Source: an uncultured Collinsella sp.
Lineage (GTDB): Bacteria; Actinomycetota; Coriobacteriia; Coriobacteriales; Coriobacteriaceae
DNA length: 64,000 bases
Assembly (NCBI GenBank): GCA_902497025.1
Contig: CABVDJ010000001.1
Coordinates: 62,001 to 126,000 of the forward strand
Direction of reading: 5' to 3'
This document shows positions 60,490 to 64,000 of the stretch, one piece after another. A program made the position numbers and the translations under genes. A model generated the notes under the pieces. The model made no database searches and was not told where the DNA came from. It saw nothing but the letters and a program-made list of their open reading frames with translations. Each line of letters opens with the position of its first letter. Positions within the stretch are counted from its first letter, which is position 1.

Positions 60490-61377
60490 CTACGAGCGGG
60501 ATTCAGAGACCGGTTCCCATGCAATAAACGCCCAACGGACCTTGCGGACATGATCGAGCATATAGCGCCCCTGCGGCACGCCCTTGGAGCCCGGCTCACC
60601 GGCATGGGGATTCTCGATCATGTGTTGGGCGATGTAGTCGCGCAGGCGGTCGATCTTATCCTCGTTGCCATGCTCGAGCATACGGGAAAAATCCGCCACA
60701 CCTGCCTCAAGGCTATCGAAAGTATCGCGACGAGGCGATTCAAAGTATGTAACCTGCGGCAGGGCACCCATCTGAATGAGGATGTTGAAGGCATACACAA
60801 AGCCATTGCTGCAGGTAACCGAGGCGCCGATAGCGTTCATCAAGTGCAGATCATAGCGCGGGCTGGAGTTGGCGACCATCGTGACAGCACAACGCCGACG
60901 AGCCGTACGGTCGAGCTTGGCAAGCGCACCTTTTAGATTGGCCGTCGTAACCGACCGACTGGCAAAGGCAACATCCACCGTTTTCGCGACCGGTCCAACC
61001 AAATCCCAATCATCATCCCAAGCAAGCTCAAGCGGCGTAATGCGATCCTCGAGTCCATAGTACTCAATACCAGCATCAAGCGTGCCCAGCATGGCGGGGG
61101 AGAAATCAGCCGCAATCACAGGATGTCCAGCCTGAGCAAGCGGAATAGCAATCGACCCAGCCCCACACCCCATATCAAGCACGGATTCACCAGGCTTTAA
61201 CGCCAACAGCTTCATAAAGTCCCGGGCATACGGGGCAGTCTCCAACGGCCGAAAATGCCGAGCCCGCTTATCCCATTCAAAAGAATCATCAGCCCGCCGC
61301 CGACCAGCCTGCAAGCGCATCCATTCCTCATTCCAATCCGCAGAAAGCAGCTCAGATTGAATTACACCATCAGCCAC
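60490..61377 (-). CDS. SAM-dependent methyltransferase
   Basis: A 295-residue class I methyltransferase. The SAM-binding motif I is VLDMGCGAGS, with post-motif VIAADFSPAML and LAWDDDWD. The central and C-terminal parts have no recognised substrate motif, so the substrate is unknown. The start is taken as GTG 61377, behind a strong AGGAGG; the frame is open further upstream but with non-coding-like composition and through the nested repeat element at 61542-61675. Confidence 0.78.
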   Translation of the reverse strand: MADGVIQSELLSADWNEEWMRLQAGRRRADDSFEWDKRARHFRPLETAPYARDFMKLLALKPGESVLDMGCGAGSIAIPLAQAGHPVIAADFSPAMLGTLDAGIEYYGLEDRITPLELAWDDDWDLVGPVAKTVDVAFASRSVTTANLKGALAKLDRTARRRCAVTMVANSSPRYDLHLMNAIGASVTCSNGFVYAFNILIQMGALPQVTYFESPRRDTFDSLEAGVADFSRMLEHGNEDKIDRLRDYIAQHMIENPHAGEPGSKGVPQGRYMLDHVRKVRWAFIAWEPVSESRS

Positions 61378-61541
61378 GGGCCAACCTCCTAGCAACAAAA
61401 AGCGACTCCTCCCAAAAGAAGAGCCGCAACCAGCATATATCAGAAAGAACCGATCCAACGCCAAGCCGTCATACCAGCAAAGTGGAGCAGAAGCGAAGCG
61501 ACTGCAACCGGGATAGAACCCAACCGAGGTCCCGTTGTGCG

Positions 61542-61675
61542 GGAGCCCCGGGGAGGGCAAATATATAAGGTCGATCGCGAGTTCCGCACGAGCCGGAGAG
61601 CACTTAATGTGCTCTCCGTGCGAGTCAGGACTGTCCGAGCAGGCGACCTTATATATTTGCCCTCCCCGGGGCTCC
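61542..61675. repeat. Nested inverted-repeat 3'-end element, copy B
   Basis: Perfect 32-base outer arms (61542-61573 with 61644-61675; end GGAGCCCCGG) enclose a second hairpin, GGAGAGCAC-TTAAT-GTGCTCTCC (61594-61616), extended by GCACG/GTGC. Relative to the minus-strand gene that ends at 61693, it has the same orientation as copy A has to gatB. Confidence 0.78.
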
Positions 61676-61692
61676 TCGCCCGAACCCCTCAG

Positions 61693-63057
61693 CTAGTTCT
61701 TCAGCGAGTTCAGCGGTGCCGGGAAGCGTCCACCGCGATGGGCAAGCACGGTGCCGGCGTTGGGGTTCACCGGCATGATGGGCGCACGGCCGAATAGGCC
61801 GCCGTACTCGACGCAGTCACCCACGCCCTTGCCGATGGCAGGGATCACGCGGACGGCTGTGGTCTTGTTGTTGATGACGCCGATGGCCATCTCGTCGGCG
61901 ATGATGCCGGCGATGGTCTCGACCGGGGTGTCGCCGGGGATGGCGATCATGTCCAGGCCAACGGAGCACACGCAGGTCATGGCCTCGAGCTTCTCGAGCG
62001 AAAGCGCGCCGGCTTCGACGGCGGCGATCATGCCGGCGTCCTCGGACACGGGGATGAAAGCGCCGGAGAGACCGCCCACGCTGGAGCTGGCCATGACGCC
62101 GCCCTTCTTGACGGCATCGTTGAGCATGGCGAGCGCGCAGGTCGTGCCCGGGCCACCGCAGGTGCCCACGCCGATGATCTCGAGGATGCGCGCGACGGAG
62201 TCGCCGATGGCAGGCGTGGGAGCCAGCGACAGGTCGACAATGCCCTTCTCGACACCCAGGCGATGGGCGGCCTCGCGGCTCATGAGCTCGCCGGCGCGGG
62301 TGATCTTAAAGGCGGTCTGCTTGATCTTCTCAGCAACCTCCATCATCGAGGCGGAGTCGGGCAGCGTCTCCAGGGCTGCGGCCATAACGCCGGGGCCCGA
62401 GACGCCTACGTTGATGACGGCGTCGGCCTCGCCACCGCCGTGGACGGCGCCCGCCATAAACGGGGAGTCCTCGACCATGTTGGCAAAGCAGACAAACTTG
62501 GAAGCGCCGACGGAATCCTGGTCGGCCGTGAGCTTGGCGGCGTCGATGATGGTCTGGGCGGCCATGAGCACGGCGTCCATGTTGATGCCGGCACGCAGGC
62601 TGGCGACGTTGACGCTGGAGCAGACACGGCTCGTGGTGGCGAGCGCCTGGGGGATGGACTGGATGACGCGGCGGTCGGCGTCGCCGATGCCCTTCTGGAC
62701 GAGTGCGGAGAAGCCGCCCAGGTAATCGATGCCGAGCGTCTCGGCCGCGCGGTCGAGGGCGTGCGCGATGGGGGTGAGGTCCTCATCCTTGCAGCACGCG
62801 GCGATCTGCGCCACCGGGGTGACGGAAACGCGCTTGTTGACGATGGGGATACCGTACTCGCGCTCGAGGTTCTCGGCGGTCTCGACCAGATGCTCAGCCG
62901 TGTGCGTCACGTGGTCGTAGATCTTCGTGCACATGCGGTCGAGGTTCTCGTCACCGCAACCCATGAGCGAAACACCCATGGTGATGGTCCTGATGTCGAG
63001 GTTCTGCTCCTCAACCATGCCGCGGGTTTCCGCGATTTCTGCGGGCGTGATCGCCAT
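61693..63057 (-). CDS. UPF0210/PFL-like family protein (DUF711)
   Basis: A 454-residue member of the DUF711 (UPF0210, PFL-like) family, distantly related to glycyl-radical enzymes but without the radical Gly loop as far as can be seen; no biochemical function is known to me. Typical stretches are ITMGVSLMGCGDENLDRMC and VGTCGGPGTTCALAML. Several conserved Cys residues are present. ATG 63057 follows AGGAGCGCAAGG and is preferred over 63114. It usually pairs with a small ACT-domain gene, which is not seen here. A nested repeat element follows its stop. Confidence 0.85.
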   Translation of the reverse strand: MAITPAEIAETRGMVEEQNLDIRTITMGVSLMGCGDENLDRMCTKIYDHVTHTAEHLVETAENLEREYGIPIVNKRVSVTPVAQIAACCKDEDLTPIAHALDRAAETLGIDYLGGFSALVQKGIGDADRRVIQSIPQALATTSRVCSSVNVASLRAGINMDAVLMAAQTIIDAAKLTADQDSVGASKFVCFANMVEDSPFMAGAVHGGGEADAVINVGVSGPGVMAAALETLPDSASMMEVAEKIKQTAFKITRAGELMSREAAHRLGVEKGIVDLSLAPTPAIGDSVARILEIIGVGTCGGPGTTCALAMLNDAVKKGGVMASSSVGGLSGAFIPVSEDAGMIAAVEAGALSLEKLEAMTCVCSVGLDMIAIPGDTPVETIAGIIADEMAIGVINNKTTAVRVIPAIGKGVGDCVEYGGLFGRAPIMPVNPNAGTVLAHRGGRFPAPLNSLKN

Positions 63058-63165
63058 CCTTGCGCTCCTATCTGCCAAAACGAGCATAGTCTTATCTATT
63101 CTAACGTGCCGCACGTGCCAAGTGGCGCGCGCGGCACGTTTTGGTGCTCGGTTGTTTCCGTTGTG

Positions 63166-64000
63166 TTACTGCCCAAAGACCTCTTCGGCGATACGAGCGC
63201 TTTCGGCGGCGTCCTTGGCGTAGTAGTCCGCGCCGATCTGCTTGGCATATTCGGGGGTGAGCACGGCGCCGCCTACGATGATCTTGACGCCCGGAACCTC
63301 GGCATGGAGCAACTTGATGGTCTCTTCCATGGCGACGACCGTGGTGGTCATAAGCGCTGAGAGGCCGACGAGCTTAATGTCACGCTCCTTGACGGTCTTG
63401 AGCACCTCCTGCGGATCGACGTCGCGACCCAGATCAAAGACGGTATAGCCGTAGTTATCGAGTAGCATCTTGACGATGTTCTTACCGATGTCGTGGATGT
63501 CGCCCTTGACGGTGGCCACGCAGATCTTGCCCTTGTCGGCAATCTCGTCGGCGGGCATCAGGCGCTTGATGGTGTCGAAGCCCACGCGTGCGGCTTCGGC
63601 CGAGGCCATAAGCTGCGGCAAGAAGAACTTGCCTTGGTCAAAGAGGACGCCCACCTCGTCGAGGGCGGGGATAAAGTGATTGTTGATGAGGTCCATAGCG
63701 TCGTGATCTGCCAGCAGACGCTCGGTCTCGGCAGCGATCTCTCCCTTGCGGCCCGAGACGACCATGCGACGAATCGGGTCGTCGTTGCCGTCGGAGCCGG
63801 CGGTGCCAGCAGCGGGCACGGTGTCGGTCGATGCGGCCTGAGCTGCTGCCGGGTTGGCGGCGATCTTGTACGGATCGGTCCAGCCGGCGTAGCGTTCGAT
63901 GTATCCGGTCGAGCCCTCGTCCTCAACGCTCAAGACGCGATAGCTGTAGACGGTGTCCATAAAGCGCTTAGAGCCCGGGTTCATGATGGGGGCGTCCAGG
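63166..64000 (-). CDS. Cobalamin-binding methyltransferase, C-terminal part (partial)
   Basis: The open frame runs off the window; at least 278 residues are seen. The N-terminal portion begins in the pterin-binding (methyltetrahydrofolate) region (PIMNPGSKRFMDTVYSYRVL). An Ala/Pro/Thr-rich linker (about residues 50-70 of the visible part) leads to a helical cap (DLINNHFIPALDEVGVLFDQGKFFLPQLM) and a B12-binding Rossmann domain with the base-off ligand motif DIHDIG and GxGG-like VGGAVLTPE. It is probably a short MetH-type homocysteine methyltransferase with hcy, pterin and cobalamin modules. Confidence 0.85.
   Translation of the reverse strand, partial: LDAPIMNPGSKRFMDTVYSYRVLSVEDEGSTGYIERYAGWTDPYKIAANPAAAQAASTDTVPAAGTAGSDGNDDPIRRMVVSGRKGEIAAETERLLADHDAMDLINNHFIPALDEVGVLFDQGKFFLPQLMASAEAARVGFDTIKRLMPADEIADKGKICVATVKGDIHDIGKNIVKMLLDNYGYTVFDLGRDVDPQEVLKTVKERDIKLVGLSALMTTTVVAMEETIKLLHAEVPGVKIIVGGAVLTPEYAKQIGADYYAKDAAESARIAEEVFGQ

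Noticed and set aside
61378..61560. N-terminal extension of the methyltransferase
   Set aside because: It would run through half of the nested repeat element and lacks a ribosome-binding site, while GTG 61377 has AGGAGG.

Overview
The window looks like one contiguous chromosomal stretch of a GC-rich Gram-positive actinobacterium, most likely Collinsella or a close relative (Coriobacteriia). This is an inference from recalled family resemblance and not from a search. It fits the roughly 60% GC coding style, the GatCAB and tmRNA genes, the BTAD-type activator, the LPXTG-like pilins with a class C sortase, and the large set of hairpin repeats between genes.

Layout: 0.2-2.3 kb holds an amino-acid permease, a MITE-like element and an HPr-like protein with Asp at position 46. 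2.4-5.9 kb is a ferrous iron uptake locus (two FeoA, FeoB, a Cys-rich FeoB-associated peptide) with palindromic operators. 5.9-9.9 kb holds a flavin/Fe-S ene-reductase and GntR and LacI regulators. 10-12.1 kb pairs a glutamine synthetase homologue that lacks several metal ligands with a GlnR-like regulator. 12.3-16.5 kb has an HtrA protease, a second MITE-like element and LigA. 16.5-18.1 kb is a small AT-rich island with a secreted papain-like protease and a lipoprotein. 18.2-20.5 kb is a MerR/MATE efflux unit. 20.7-26.9 kb has a putative nuclease-fold protein between repeats, MoaA, a MoaC-MobB fusion, an MFS protein and a HAD phosphatase.

27.4-35.9 kb is a pilus locus: a large tip-type adhesin with a nine-G tract, a second pilin, a major-type pilin broken by one extra A in an A7 tract, and a class C sortase. 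36.2-39.7 kb is gatCAB. 40-41.4 kb is an AAA ATPase/DUF4143 gene behind a long palindrome. 41.5-46.2 kb is an AraC regulator divergent from a two-gene ABC exporter. 46.4-48.7 kb is a small DUF6110-like protein with a P1B-type metal ATPase. 48.9-49.7 kb is a toxin-antitoxin pair with a clear operator. 50.5-51.5 kb is tmRNA followed by inverted ssrA-end fragments and a 62-bp-period hairpin array. 51.6-56.5 kb has a patatin-like lipase, rplM-rpsI, glmM, a glucose-type EIIA and nagB. 57-60 kb is a large STAND/BTAD regulator. 60-64 kb (minus strand) is yhbY, a methyltransferase, a UPF0210 protein and the C-terminal part of a cobalamin-binding methyltransferase.

The least explained signals are non-coding. 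They include a nested inverted-repeat element just after two unrelated stop codons whose stems differ in sequence but stay paired, four copies of a 61-bp palindrome, a family of hairpins sharing a GGGACAG-like core with exchangeable stems, two MITE-like elements, and the 62-bp tandem hairpin array. The two homopolymer tracts in the pilus operon suggest phase-variable pili.
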